A DNA stretch of 64,000 bases, from the NCBI GenBank assembly GCA_017308595.1, contig JAFKER010000006.1:1-64000 (forward strand). Direction: 5' to 3'. The notes under the pieces are model-generated. The model had not been told where the DNA came from. It worked only from the letters and a program-made list of their open reading frames with translations, and did no database searches. Source of the DNA: Afipia sp. Its GTDB lineage: Bacteria; Pseudomonadota; Alphaproteobacteria; Rhizobiales; Xanthobacteraceae. Both the position numbers and the translations under genes were made by a program. How positions within the stretch are numbered: the first letter of the stretch is position 1; every line of letters starts with the position of its first letter. Of this stretch, positions 44,235 to 53,712 are shown piece by piece.

Positions 44235-44307
44235 TGTCATTGCCGGGCTTGGCCCGGCAATCCATCTTTTCGAGCGATGGATGCGCGGGTCAAGCCCGCG
44301 CATGACA
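44235..44307. repeat. Double-hairpin extragenic palindrome
   Basis: TGTCAT...ATGACA bound the element. Inside, TTGCCGGGC/GCCCGGCAA and TGCGCGGG/CCCGCGCA form two stems, and ATCCATC/GATGGAT pair across the middle. It lies between convergent genes and is of a type common in Bradyrhizobium-group genomes. It may also serve as a terminator for both flanking genes. Confidence 0.8.
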
Positions 44308-44361
44308 CTTTGTAAATTTGGCGCCGTCCAGTTTTAGACGGGACGACCGAAGACGAGCCGG

Positions 44362-45159
44362 CTACTTCTTCCCGAACGTCTCGCGCATCACGGCCTGAAT
44401 CTTCGCCATCCCGCCGATCCAGCGGTCGTAATTGTCGGTCTTCTTGCGCATGTAGTCGATCACCTGCGGGTGTGGCAGGATCAGGAACGTCTCGCGGTCG
44501 ATCCCGTCCAGAGCGCACTGCGCGACTTCCTCCGCCGTGAGATTGCCGTCATTGGACTGCGGCCCCTTCGGCATGCCCCGGATCATGTTGGTTTCCACGC
44601 CCTGCGGACAAAGGATCGACACCTTGATGTTGTGCGCCCTGTGCGAGATCGCCAGATTCTCCGCGAAGCCCACGGCGGCGTGCTTGGTGGTCGAATAGGC
44701 CGCGCTGCCGACCTGCGACAGCAATCCTGCCGCCGAAATCGTGTTGAGGAAGTAACCGCCGCCGCGCGCCCGCATCCGCGGGATCAGATGCCGCGCCGCA
44801 TAGACATGAGCCATGACATGGATTGCCCAGCTTTTCTCCCACGGCTCGTCGGACGTTCCGCCCGCATTCTCCGACATCATGTCGAATCCGCCGCCAATCC
44901 CTGCATTCGAGCAGAACAGGTCGATGGGGCCGAACTGCTTTTCGGTTTCATCGATGACATGGAGAATATCGGCTTCCTTGCCGACATCGCAGGCGAACGA
45001 TGCGCCGCCAATGGAGTCCGCGACGGCCTTGGCCCGCGCGCCGTCGAGATCGGCGACCACAACCTTGGCCGCGCCTTCGCGATGGAAAATTTCAGCGAGC
45101 GCCTGGCCGATGCCATTCGCGCCGCCGGTGACGACAACGACTTTTCCTGCAACTTTCAT
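44362..45159 (-). CDS. Short-chain dehydrogenase/reductase
   Basis: A 265-aa classical SDR. The NAD(P)-binding motif is TGGANGIGQALAEIF, the NAG motif is CSNAGIGGG, the catalytic Ser lies in TISAAGLLSQVG, and Tyr-x-x-x-Lys is YSTTKHAAV. The Asp in VVADLDGARAKAV suggests NAD preference. It oxidises or reduces an alcohol/ketone pair; the substrate is unknown. It is convergent with the CYP153 operon across a palindromic repeat, so it may or may not serve the same pathway. Confidence 0.9.
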   Translation of the reverse strand: MKVAGKVVVVTGGANGIGQALAEIFHREGAAKVVVADLDGARAKAVADSIGGASFACDVGKEADILHVIDETEKQFGPIDLFCSNAGIGGGFDMMSENAGGTSDEPWEKSWAIHVMAHVYAARHLIPRMRARGGGYFLNTISAAGLLSQVGSAAYSTTKHAAVGFAENLAISHRAHNIKVSILCPQGVETNMIRGMPKGPQSNDGNLTAEEVAQCALDGIDRETFLILPHPQVIDYMRKKTDNYDRWIGGMAKIQAVMRETFGKK

Positions 45160-45195
45160 GCGGATGTTTTAGGCGCGAAGCGCAGCCAGCGTCAA

Positions 45196-45897
45196 TCAGG
45201 CCACGACCAGGATCAGATCAAGCACCGCGGTATAGTGCAGCCCCGCGGCGAACAGCACGAAGGAGTGCCAGATCGCGTTCTGAAACCGCAACCGCTCCCA
45301 GACGTGGAAAATCACGCCGAGCGAATAGATCAGCCCGCCGGCAGCGATAAACCACAGCGTCGAGCTCGGCAACGAGGACCAGAGGCTGTCATAAGCGATG
45401 ACACCGCTCCAGCCCATGGCGAGATAGAGCCCCACCGACAAACGGTCGAACCGGCCGGGCAGAAAGACCTTGAGCGCGATCCCCGCTGCCGCAACCGACC
45501 ACACACCGGACAGCAATACGGTCGCCATGAAGCGGTCGTTCATCTGCGTCAGGAAGGGCGTGTAGGTGGCGGCGATCAGAATGTAGATCGCCGAATGATC
45601 GAGGCGACGCAGCACCCATTTGACCGGCGAGACCGGCCACAGGTTGTAGGTCGCTGACAGTCCGAGCATCGCCAGAAGACCAGCGACATAAATCAGCACG
45701 GAAATGATTTCCCTGGTCGAAGCATGCATTGCGGTAAAGATCACCAGCCCTGTCGCCGCGATCAGTCCGAACGCGATGCCAAGGACATGCACAACGCCAT
45801 CCGCGATCAGCTCCGCGCGATCGTAGTCCCAGCGGATCACACCGCCGCCGATACTGCGGGGATGCGAACTGGGCTGTTTCAGGCGGAAGATCGTCAT
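45196..45897 (-). CDS. Hemolysin III family (PAQR-type) membrane protein
   Basis: The 233-aa protein has about seven membrane helices and the HlyIII/PAQR signatures: ELIADGVVHVLGIAFG at helix 1, SATYNLWPVSPVKWVLRRLDHSAIY (its middle RRLDHSAIYILIAATYTPF is diagnostic), and NAIWHSFVLFAAGLHYTAV with the last histidines. These would bind zinc. Bacterial members have a poorly known role in membrane homeostasis. It lies 36 bases from the SDR on the same strand. Confidence 0.88.
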   Translation of the reverse strand: MTIFRLKQPSSHPRSIGGGVIRWDYDRAELIADGVVHVLGIAFGLIAATGLVIFTAMHASTREIISVLIYVAGLLAMLGLSATYNLWPVSPVKWVLRRLDHSAIYILIAATYTPFLTQMNDRFMATVLLSGVWSVAAAGIALKVFLPGRFDRLSVGLYLAMGWSGVIAYDSLWSSLPSSTLWFIAAGGLIYSLGVIFHVWERLRFQNAIWHSFVLFAAGLHYTAVLDLILVVA

Positions 45898-46108
45898 GCG
45901 TCCAATCCGGCTTGCCGGTTTATCTTACATCGCGGCCAATGATAGCCTGGTGACGGTCAATGAATTCTGAAAAGGACGTGATGAGGCCCCAAGATTGAAT
46001 CTTGATTTCAGCCCCGCAAGACCCCAGCTTCACAGAACTGTCGCACGGCCCTGTCCTTCGCTCTTTCATTCTGTTCTGCATTCTGTCCGATAAAGTCTTG
46101 ATGGAATT

Positions 46109-47575
46109 ATGGCACCCAGCTTTTCGGACATTCTCGAAGACACCCGTCTCTCCATCCGCTCGCTGATCGAGTACAGCGAAAGCCTGTTCAATCCCACGGT
46201 CCGGCTGGGGGTCACAGGCCTGTCACGCGCCGGCAAGACCGTCTTCATCACGGCACTGGTCCACGGCCTGCTGCGCGGCGGGCGCTTTCCGGTGTTCGAG
46301 TCTTTGGCGACGGGGCGCATCGCTCGCGCCCGGCTTGAGCCGCAGCCCGACGACGCCGTGCCGCGCTTTGCCTATGAAGGCCATGTCCGCACCCTGATCG
46401 AAGACCGGCGCTGGCCGCATTCCACTACCGACATCAGTGAACTGCGCCTCGTGATCGAGTACCAGCGGCAAAATTCGTCGGCGCGCACGCTGACGCTCGA
46501 TCTCGTGGATTATCCCGGCGAGTGGCTGCTCGACCTGCCGCTCTTGAACAAAAGCTATGAGCAATGGTCGGCGGAAAGCCTCGCGCTGTCGCGCCGCGAG
46601 CCCCGTGCGCGGCTGGCAACGCAGTGGCACACCCATCTGGCGACACTCGACGCCAGCGGGCATGAGGACGAACAGGCAACACTCACCGCCGCAAAGCTGT
46701 TCACGGACTATCTGCGCGCCTGCCGCGACGAACGTTTCGCCATGAGCCTGCTGCCGCCGGGCCGTTTTCTGATGCCGGGTAATCTGGCCGGCTCTCCGGC
46801 TCTCACCTTCGCGCCGCTCGATGTGCGGCCCGACGGTACTCCCCCGGATGGTTCGCTTTGGGCGATGATGAAGCGGCGCTACGAGGCCTACAAGGACGTA
46901 GTGGTGCGCCCGTTTTTCCGCAATCATTTTTCACGGCTCGACCGGCAGATTGTGCTGGTGGACGCACTCGCTGCCTTCAATGCCGGGCCGGAAGCGCTGC
47001 AGGATCTCGAAGGCGCGCTGTCGGGCATTCTCGATTGCTTCAACGTCGGCCGCAGCACCTTCCTGAACGCCCTGTTCCGTCCACGCATCGACAAGATCCT
47101 GTTTGCCGCCACCAAGGCGGATCACCTCCATCACACCAGCCACGATCGGCTGGAAGCAATCCTCAAACGCATGGTCGAGCGCGCGGCTTCGCGTGCGGCG
47201 TTTGCAGGCGCGTCCGTCGACGTGGTGGCACTGGCCGCCGTGCGCGCCACCCGCGAGGCACTGGTGCAGCAGGGCCGTGACAAACTGCCTTCGATCCTCG
47301 GCACGCCGGAAGAAGGCGAGATGTCCGGTGGCGAAGTCTTCGACGGCGAAACCGAGGCGGCGACGTTCCCCGGCGATCTTCCGGCCAAGCTGGACGATCT
47401 GTTCAGCGGCGGCGCTTTCAAGGGCCTGACCAACACCGCCTCCGACCAGACCGACTTCCGGTTTCTGCGCTTCCGCCCGCCGCTGCTCGCGCGCGAGGGT
47501 GGCGAGGAGCCCGCGCTGCCCCATATCCGCCTTGACCGCGCGCTTCAATTCCTGATCGGAGACAAGCTGCAATGA
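46109..47575 (+). CDS. ycjX: YcjX-family P-loop NTPase
   Basis: The 488-aa protein has a Walker A motif GLSRAGKTVFITALVHGLL near residue 38, TLDLVDYPGEWLLDLPLLN as the Walker B region, and ATKADHLHH as the GTP-base motif. YcjX is a conserved dynamin-related-like GTPase of proteobacteria linked to envelope stress. Its ATG has no strong ribosome-binding site. Its stop overlaps the next gene's start (ATGA), the usual ycjX-ycjF pairing. Confidence 0.88.
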   Translation: MAPSFSDILEDTRLSIRSLIEYSESLFNPTVRLGVTGLSRAGKTVFITALVHGLLRGGRFPVFESLATGRIARARLEPQPDDAVPRFAYEGHVRTLIEDRRWPHSTTDISELRLVIEYQRQNSSARTLTLDLVDYPGEWLLDLPLLNKSYEQWSAESLALSRREPRARLATQWHTHLATLDASGHEDEQATLTAAKLFTDYLRACRDERFAMSLLPPGRFLMPGNLAGSPALTFAPLDVRPDGTPPDGSLWAMMKRRYEAYKDVVVRPFFRNHFSRLDRQIVLVDALAAFNAGPEALQDLEGALSGILDCFNVGRSTFLNALFRPRIDKILFAATKADHLHHTSHDRLEAILKRMVERAASRAAFAGASVDVVALAAVRATREALVQQGRDKLPSILGTPEEGEMSGGEVFDGETEAATFPGDLPAKLDDLFSGGAFKGLTNTASDQTDFRFLRFRPPLLAREGGEEPALPHIRLDRALQFLIGDKLQ

Positions 47576-48615
47576 GCGACAAGCCGCATCACCGCAAGCC
47601 GGCGGCGTTCAAGCTCGACGATCCCCGCGTCATCCTGATGGATGCCGAGGACGATGCGGCGCGCTCGCCGCGCGGCAAGGTGCTGATCACACCGGAATCC
47701 GATCCTGCGCAGTTGCCTGTCCCCATCGCCGAACCGGCGATCCCTGCCCGCAAGGGCTTCGGCTGGGGCGGTGTCTTCTGGAGCGCTCTCGGCGGGCTGG
47801 TTGTGCTTGGCCTCGGCCTCGGCATCTCCAATCTGGTCGAGGACCTGTTCAATCGCAGCGCCAGCCTCGGCTATATCGGGCTGGTGTTCGCGGTCCTCGC
47901 CGTGGTGGCGCTGATCGTCATCATCACGCGCGAAGCCTTGAGTCTCGCACGGCTCGAAACCATCGAGAAGCTGCACGCGCGCGCGAACGCCGTGCTCGCC
48001 AGCGACGACCGCAAGGATGCCGACATCATTGTCCGCGACCTCCTGAAGGTCACCCATGACAATCCCCATCTCGCCCGTGCGCGTGCCGCACTGGAAGGAC
48101 ACGGGCACGACATCATCGATGGGGCTGACATGGTACGTCTCGCCGAACGCGAGTTGATGACCCCGCTCGATCAGGAAGCGCGGCGGCTGGTCTCCAGCGC
48201 CGCACAGCGCGTCTCCATCGTCACCGCCGTCAGCCCCGGCGCCGTCATCGACATGCTGTTCGTATTCGCCGCTGCCGTCCGCCTCGTGCGGCAACTGGCG
48301 CGGCTCTATGGCGGACGCCCCGGCACGCTGGGTATGATCCGGCTGATGCGGCATGTGGTGGCGCATCTGGCGCTGACCGGCGGCATGGCCGCCAGCGACA
48401 GCCTGATCCAGCAGATGCTCGGCCACGGAATCACCGCGAAACTCTCCGCCAAGCTCGGCGAAGGCCTGCTCAACGGGCTGCTCACCGCACGGCTCGGCCT
48501 CGCCGCCATCGACGTCACCCGTCCGCTGCCGTTCGAGGCGCTCCCCCGCCCGGCCCTGTCCGATCTCGCCAGGGACCTGCTCAAGCGCGTGGGCGGCGAC
48601 GATTCCAAGTCCTAG
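47572..48615 (+). CDS. YcjF-family membrane protein (DUF697)
   Basis: The 347-aa protein has two membrane segments (VFWSALGGLVVLGLGLGIS near 65-85, and LGYIGLVFAVLAVVALIVII near 100-120). A cytosolic DUF697-like C-terminal domain follows (LGMIRLMRHVVAHLALTGG, MLGHGITAKLSAKLGEGLLNG). YcjF-type proteins occur with YcjX and are thought to work with it at the inner membrane; the mechanism is not known. It overlaps ycjX by ATGA. The next gene is convergent, three bases away. Confidence 0.85.
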   Translation: MSDKPHHRKPAAFKLDDPRVILMDAEDDAARSPRGKVLITPESDPAQLPVPIAEPAIPARKGFGWGGVFWSALGGLVVLGLGLGISNLVEDLFNRSASLGYIGLVFAVLAVVALIVIITREALSLARLETIEKLHARANAVLASDDRKDADIIVRDLLKVTHDNPHLARARAALEGHGHDIIDGADMVRLAERELMTPLDQEARRLVSSAAQRVSIVTAVSPGAVIDMLFVFAAAVRLVRQLARLYGGRPGTLGMIRLMRHVVAHLALTGGMAASDSLIQQMLGHGITAKLSAKLGEGLLNGLLTARLGLAAIDVTRPLPFEALPRPALSDLARDLLKRVGGDDSKS

Positions 48616-48618
48616 GCG

Positions 48619-50184
48619 TCAATTGAGCAGCCGCCATTGATAGAACGGCGAGTCCGGCGGCGGCGTGAGATCGGGTTTCCAGCCCTGAATGGTCTTGAAC
48701 GCGAAAGGCTCGATAGTCACGCCGCGCCACGTCCGATTGGCCTGTCCCGCAAGGCGCAGAACCGCAGGTGCTTTTGTCTCGATCATGTTGCCGTCGTTCG
48801 GCCCGCTGTCGACATAGAGTCCGGTGCCGGACGCGATGGCTCTGCTGGCAATATCCTTGAATCCGATGAAGCGGCTGCGCTCGTTCACCTGCACAATCGG
48901 AATGCTGTCTTTCAGATGCCAGCGCAGTTCCGCGTAGATGCGATAGTCCAGCGTCGCGATCCATGTCGCGCCGACTTCATTGGCGACAGCTTTTGCACGC
49001 GCGGCAATCTCGCCATATCCCGCTTCCTTCGCGATTGGATCCTGTCTGGCCGCGAACGCAAGATTGCCGACGCTGTAATAATAGAAAATCGCAATATTCA
49101 GCGCGATGCCGAGAACGATCGCCGCCTTCGCCCATGACTCAGCGGTGCGAAAAATCCAGCCAGGTTGTTGCAGCTTTCTGACTTCGGCCAGATTGATCGC
49201 GGCCGCGGCAAAGGCGAACGGCCAGATCAGCAGCGGCCAGGTATCGCCGATCCGCAACGACAACGACTTCCAGAGAAAATAGGCAAACGGCACCAGCGCG
49301 CAGGTCGAAATCAGAATGAACGCCGCGTTCAATTGACGATAGCCGCGCCATGCCAGCATGACCGCGCCAGCCAGCGCCACGGGAAACAGGACCGGTCCCA
49401 CCAGCGCGAACTGCAATCCAAGAAAATCTCCGACCGTACGCGCCGAAATACCGTGATCCGCACCAGCGCGGATGAACTGGAATTTGAAGGACGCCCAATC
49501 GTTTTGCCAATTCCAGATCAGAACCGGCGAAAACACCGCAAGCGCGATGACAATTGCGCCCCATGGATAGGGACTGCGCAACCAGCGCCTCCGCCATGAC
49601 GGCACCAGCAGAAACGCAAGAACGCCAGGCACCAGAAAGACCGCGGTATATTTCGACAACAGTGACAAGCCGCCGAACAGTCCTGCGGCCAGCCACCAGC
49701 GGCCATCGCCGGTTTCGGTGAGCCGCACCAGCGACCATGCCATGGCAAGCGAAAACAAAATCAATCCGGCGTCCGGAACGATGCGCGAGGCAAACAGTCC
49801 ATATTCAGGCGCCGCGAACGGCATCAGCACCGCCAGGACAACGGCAACCCGGTCGCGCGTCAGCCGCCATACGATGTCGCCGAGGATCGCGACGGCGACC
49901 CACATCGCGAGCAGTCCGCCAAAGCGCGTACCGAAATTGGTGTCGCCAAAAATCGCCGTGCCGAAGCGCACCATCCACGCGACCATCGGCGGATGATCGA
50001 GATACGACAGCACATATTCCTTCGACAGGGTCCAGTAATAGGCCTCGTCGGTGCGCAGATCGGCTGTCGTCGCATAGATGACCTGTAATGCCACGACAAC
50101 GGCGATGGCGATCGCTGCGACCAGCATCCCGCGCGTGGCAGGACGATCCTTGCCAATCATTTCAGCACTGCCGGTCTTTTCCAT
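48619..50184 (-). CDS. Membrane glycosyltransferase, GT39/ArnT-like
   Basis: The 521-aa protein has about ten membrane helices. The catalytic-loop motif TDEAYYWTLSKEYVLSYLDHPP after helix 1 carries the conserved Asp-Glu and the later Asp-His-Pro-Pro of the PMT/ArnT family; it spans about residues 46-67. Such enzymes move a sugar from a polyprenyl phosphate to lipid A, a lipid or a protein on the periplasmic side. The sugar and acceptor are unknown; no arn genes are near. The frame starts at 50184 (MEKTGSAEMIG); an internal ATG at residue 10 is possible. Confidence 0.85.
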   Translation of the reverse strand: MEKTGSAEMIGKDRPATRGMLVAAIAIAVVVALQVIYATTADLRTDEAYYWTLSKEYVLSYLDHPPMVAWMVRFGTAIFGDTNFGTRFGGLLAMWVAVAILGDIVWRLTRDRVAVVLAVLMPFAAPEYGLFASRIVPDAGLILFSLAMAWSLVRLTETGDGRWWLAAGLFGGLSLLSKYTAVFLVPGVLAFLLVPSWRRRWLRSPYPWGAIVIALAVFSPVLIWNWQNDWASFKFQFIRAGADHGISARTVGDFLGLQFALVGPVLFPVALAGAVMLAWRGYRQLNAAFILISTCALVPFAYFLWKSLSLRIGDTWPLLIWPFAFAAAAINLAEVRKLQQPGWIFRTAESWAKAAIVLGIALNIAIFYYYSVGNLAFAARQDPIAKEAGYGEIAARAKAVANEVGATWIATLDYRIYAELRWHLKDSIPIVQVNERSRFIGFKDIASRAIASGTGLYVDSGPNDGNMIETKAPAVLRLAGQANRTWRGVTIEPFAFKTIQGWKPDLTPPPDSPFYQWRLLN

Positions 50185-50344
50185 GGAGCCAGCTTTTCCG
50201 CGACTGTGTCTGCGAAGTCAAACCTGATGCTCCATTCGAAAGTGGAAGCCGGGCTCCCGCCATGGCGCTGCCACGGCATCTTCGGTAGAATTTCAGGGCT
50301 TCGGGCGATCCGGGGCGTATCTGCAACGCTGGACGATCCTCCCT

Positions 50345-52084
50345 ATGGCTGAAACCGCCGCCTCACCTCTGGCCCACGCGCTTCGCGGGATCGGCATCCG
50401 TCAGGTGCGGCTTGCAACCGGGCTTGTTCTGTTCGCCTACATTGTCAGCCATTTTGCCAATCATGCCCTGGGCAACATCTCCCTCGGCACGATGGATGAT
50501 GCGCTCTATTATCATGCGTGGTTCTGGCAGAGCTGGCCGGTGCTGGTCCTGCTCTACGGCTCCGTGCTGATCCATCTCGGCCTCGGCATCTGGGCGCTCT
50601 ATGCGCGCCGGCAATTTCGCTGGACCGGCATCGAACTGACCCAACTCGTGTTCGGCCTCAGCATTCCGGCCTTCATCATCAGCCATGTGATCGGCGTGCG
50701 CCTCGCCGCTCCGCTGTTCGGTCATGAAAAGGACTATCCGCAGGTCTTCTTCGCCTACTGGGTCTTCCGTCCGCAGATGCAGTGGATGATGTATGCCGTG
50801 CTGCTAATATCGTGGATTCACGGCTGCATCGGCATCTACTTCTGGATGCGCGCCAAGCCTTACTTCCGGGCTGTCGCGCCATGGTTGCTGGCACTCGCAG
50901 TGATCCTGCCGACAATCTCCATGCTGGGACTTTATCAGGGTGGCCGCGCGGTCCAGCGGGCGAGCGGTTCTCCCGAATGGCGGGCCGACAACCTTTCGCG
51001 CGAAAAGGTCGGGACTGCCACCGAGCAGGCCAGCCTCGAACTGATCAGTTCCGCCGTGCTCTATGGATATTTCGGCCTGATCGGCTTCGCTCTCGTCGCC
51101 CGCGGCGTACGAGCGATGGTGGAGCGGCGGCGCGGCCTGGTGCGGCTGTCCTACGGCAACGGCAAAACGGTTCGAGTCCCGATAGGCCTCAGCGTGCTGG
51201 AAGCCAGCACGCGTTTCAACATTCCTCATTCAAGCGTATGCGGCGGCCGTGCGCGCTGCTCAACCTGCCGTATTCGCATCATCGGCGACTGCAGCCAGTT
51301 GCCGACGCCGTCAAACCGTGAAGCCTTCGTGCTGGAGCGCGTCGGTGCGGGCAACGACCCCGCGATCCGCCTCGCCTGCCAGTTGCGGCCCCGAGCCGAT
51401 GTCGCCTTCTTCCAGATATTCCCCGCCAACACAGCCGCGTCGTCGGCCACGGCGATCAAGCCAGCCCATGCTGGACGCGAGCGCTACATTGTCAGCATGT
51501 TCGTGGATATGCGCGGATCGACAAAACTGGCCGAACAGCTTCTGCCGTTCGATACCGTTTTCATCATCAACCGCTTCCTGACCGCCGTATCGCAGGCCGT
51601 GGTGGAATGCGGCGGCCAGCCGAACCAGTTTGTCGGCGATGGACAACTGGCGCTGTTCGGCCTCTCGGCCGATCCGCAGACGGCTTGCAGGCAGGCCATC
51701 GAGGCGGCAGCGCGGATCGCGGTGCACGTCGATGCGCTCAATGAGTTCCTCGGCGACGACGTGCCGCAGCCACTTCGGTTCGGAATCGGTATTCACGGCG
51801 GGGACGTCATCATCGGAGATATCGGCTCCGAGGAGCATACGGTGTTCACTGCGCTCGGCGATCCGGTCAACGTCGCGGCACGGCTGCAAGACATGACGAA
51901 AGCACTATCCTGCGAGGCGATCGTCTCCGAAAACGTTCTGAAAACAGCCAATCTTGAGCCTGGTGACCTGCATCGGATCGAAGTCCAGATCCGTGGCCGG
52001 GTCGAACCGCTGGTGGTTTATACCGTCGAAAAAGCAGCAGCGCTGTCGGATATGACTGCCGATTTCGCAGTTGCAGCAGCGTGA
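50345..52084 (+). CDS. cyaC: CyaC-like redox-sensing adenylate cyclase (SdhC-like anchor, 2Fe-2S, class III cyclase)
   Basis: Domains in order over 579 aa. First a six-helix membrane anchor (about 20-260) resembling succinate dehydrogenase SdhC/D, with candidate haem-b histidines in VSHFANHALG, LIHLGLGIW, FIISHVIGVRL and WIHGCIGIYFW. Then an adrenodoxin-type ferredoxin domain (about 265-355) with C-x5-C-x2-C in CGGRARCSTC and a distal Cys in RLACQL. Then a class III cyclase (about 378-550) with FVDMRGSTKLAEQLLP, GGQPNQFVGDGQLALFG and FTALGDPVNVAARLQ. Sinorhizobium CyaC, with the same plan, is a quinone-responsive dihaem adenylate cyclase. cAMP output is inferred. Confidence 0.88.
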   Translation: MAETAASPLAHALRGIGIRQVRLATGLVLFAYIVSHFANHALGNISLGTMDDALYYHAWFWQSWPVLVLLYGSVLIHLGLGIWALYARRQFRWTGIELTQLVFGLSIPAFIISHVIGVRLAAPLFGHEKDYPQVFFAYWVFRPQMQWMMYAVLLISWIHGCIGIYFWMRAKPYFRAVAPWLLALAVILPTISMLGLYQGGRAVQRASGSPEWRADNLSREKVGTATEQASLELISSAVLYGYFGLIGFALVARGVRAMVERRRGLVRLSYGNGKTVRVPIGLSVLEASTRFNIPHSSVCGGRARCSTCRIRIIGDCSQLPTPSNREAFVLERVGAGNDPAIRLACQLRPRADVAFFQIFPANTAASSATAIKPAHAGRERYIVSMFVDMRGSTKLAEQLLPFDTVFIINRFLTAVSQAVVECGGQPNQFVGDGQLALFGLSADPQTACRQAIEAAARIAVHVDALNEFLGDDVPQPLRFGIGIHGGDVIIGDIGSEEHTVFTALGDPVNVAARLQDMTKALSCEAIVSENVLKTANLEPGDLHRIEVQIRGRVEPLVVYTVEKAAALSDMTADFAVAAA

Positions 52085-52243
52085 AACCGGTAAATTCGCG
52101 CAAACTTTGAGCGAAACCAGCAACGACTGACGCCATTTTCGCTATCAAGCTTCGCACTTCCCGCGTATCTTGCGCGCCGTTGGACACGCCCATCCGCGGG
52201 GTTCGACACTTGTTATAGGTCTTACCCTCTTGGAGACGACGGA

Positions 52244-52444
52244 ATGGCTAAAGGTACTGTGAAGTGGTTCAACCCGACCAAGGGTTATGGATTCATCCAG
52301 CCCAGCAACGGCGGCAAGGACGTGTTCGTTCACATCTCGGCAGTTGAGAAGGCAGGTCTCTCGACCCTCAACGAGGGTCAGTCGGTCGAATACGAAGAAG
52401 TCGCGAACCGCGGCAAGACGTCAGCAGAAAATCTCAAGGTCTGA
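52244..52444 (+). CDS. Cold-shock domain protein
   Basis: A 66-aa single cold-shock domain. [14 protein letters not shown] carries RNP1, [13 protein letters not shown] carries RNP2, and the end is [10 protein letters not shown]. Such proteins are RNA chaperones that bind single-stranded nucleic acid. GGAGACGACGG precedes the ATG. The 159-bp leader from cyaC could form structure as in cold-shock mRNAs, but I cannot show it. A strong hairpin follows the stop. Confidence 0.95.
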   Translation: MAKGTVKWFNPTKGYGFIQPSNGGKDVFVHISAVEKAGLSTLNEGQSVEYEEVANRGKTSAENLKV

Positions 52445-52450
52445 CAGGAA

Positions 52451-52482
52451 GGTCCGATTCAGCAGAACTGAATCGGACCTTT
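52451..52482 (+). terminator. Terminator of the cold-shock gene
   Basis: GGTCCGATTCAG and CTGAATCGGACC form a perfect 12-bp stem around CAGAA, followed by TTT, six bases after the stop. The T-run is short, but the stem is strong. Confidence 0.8.
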
Positions 52483-52539
52483 GGTTATCCGCAGCACGCG
52501 ATCCGTTCCGGGATCGCCTTCGCTGTCATCCTCAACATA

Positions 52540-53472
52540 TCACCCCCAGGGGCCGCGCTGTGTGCCGCCCCAAGGGCCACGAGAGCCGCCGGACGAATTG
52601 ACCGGAGCGGCTGCCGGCCCGCCACGCGATCCCGCTTCGCCAGCAAGACGCTGCAATTCGCGGACGCGGTTCTGCGTCGATGGATGCGTCGAGAACAGGT
52701 TATCCATTCCCTGCCCTGACAACGGATTGATGATGAACATGTGCGCGGTCGCAGGATTGCGCTCCGCATCCATGTTCGGAATCTGATGCGCCGCATTGTC
52801 GATCTTCACCAGGGCCGACGCCAGCCACATCGGCTGTCCGCAAATCCGGGCACCCATGTTATCGGCTGAGTATTCGCGCGTCCGGCTGATCGCCATCTGC
52901 ACGATGGTCGCCGACAGCGGGGCCAGGATCATCATCGCCAGCGAGCCGACGATGCCCGGACCGTTGTTGCCGCGATGGCCGCCGAAGAACATGCCGAACT
53001 GCGCAATCATGGAAATCGCACCCGCGATAGTCGCCGTGATCGTCATGATCAGCGTGTCGTGGTTCTTGATATGCGCGAGTTCATGCGCGACCACGCCGGC
53101 CAGTTCCTCACGGCTCAGCATCCGCAGAAGTCCGGTGGTCACGGCCACCGCGGCATGTTCCGGGTTGCGGCCGGTCGCGAACGCGTTCGGCTGCGGGTTG
53201 TCCATCAGGTAAACCTTGGGCATCGGCAACTGCGCGCGCCCGGCTAGTTCGGCCACAAGCCGCACGAGATCCGGCGCACTGCGCTCATTGACCTCCTGCG
53301 CGCCGTTCATCGACAGCACCATGCGGTCCGAGTTCCAGTACGCAAACAGATTGGTCGCCGCCGCGACGATCAGCGCCACCATGGCACCGCCAGCTCCGCC
53401 GATCAGATAGCCAACCCCCATGAACAGGGCCGTCAATCCGGCGAGCAGAATCGCGGTTTTGAAATAACTCAT
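52540..53472 (-). CDS. htpX: Membrane zinc metalloprotease HtpX
   Basis: HtpX degrades misfolded inner-membrane proteins. The 310-aa protein has two N-terminal membrane helices ([19 protein letters not shown] and the next), the zinc motif [13 protein letters not shown] near residue 130, two further helices, and [12 protein letters not shown] with the third ligand. The C-terminal tail is Gly/Pro-rich ([20 protein letters not shown]). It is convergent with the cold-shock gene. Confidence 0.93.
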   Translation of the reverse strand: MSYFKTAILLAGLTALFMGVGYLIGGAGGAMVALIVAAATNLFAYWNSDRMVLSMNGAQEVNERSAPDLVRLVAELAGRAQLPMPKVYLMDNPQPNAFATGRNPEHAAVAVTTGLLRMLSREELAGVVAHELAHIKNHDTLIMTITATIAGAISMIAQFGMFFGGHRGNNGPGIVGSLAMMILAPLSATIVQMAISRTREYSADNMGARICGQPMWLASALVKIDNAAHQIPNMDAERNPATAHMFIINPLSGQGMDNLFSTHPSTQNRVRELQRLAGEAGSRGGPAAAPVNSSGGSRGPWGGTQRGPWG

Positions 53473-53661
53473 TGCTTCCTTTGGCCTCCTCCAGGCCGGC
53501 AGTCCGCCGGAATGTCCTTATCCATCCTGTAGATGGTGAGGACTGCGCCCTCTGTTCAAGACGCCGTCCATGCGGCGGCACGCCGCGTTGAAGTCTAACC
53601 CCGGCATGCTTTCCCGCAACCGTCCCCCGGCGAAAAGCGCAGGGCTCGCGGTGAGTTTGGC

Positions 53662-53689
53662 TTTGATTAAATGATGATCATCATATAAA
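53662..53689 (+). promoter_or_regulatory. Promoter with a 14-bp palindromic operator in its spacer
   Basis: TTTGAT (53662-53667) and TATAAA (53684-53689) are -35/-10-like boxes 16 bases apart. The perfect palindrome ATGATGATCATCAT (53671-53684) fills the spacer. A repressor bound here would block the exporter gene at 53713. No regulator gene is adjacent. AGGAG precedes the ATG. Confidence 0.6.
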
Positions 53690-53712
53690 CGAAGCCAACA
53701 AGGAGTGCACCG

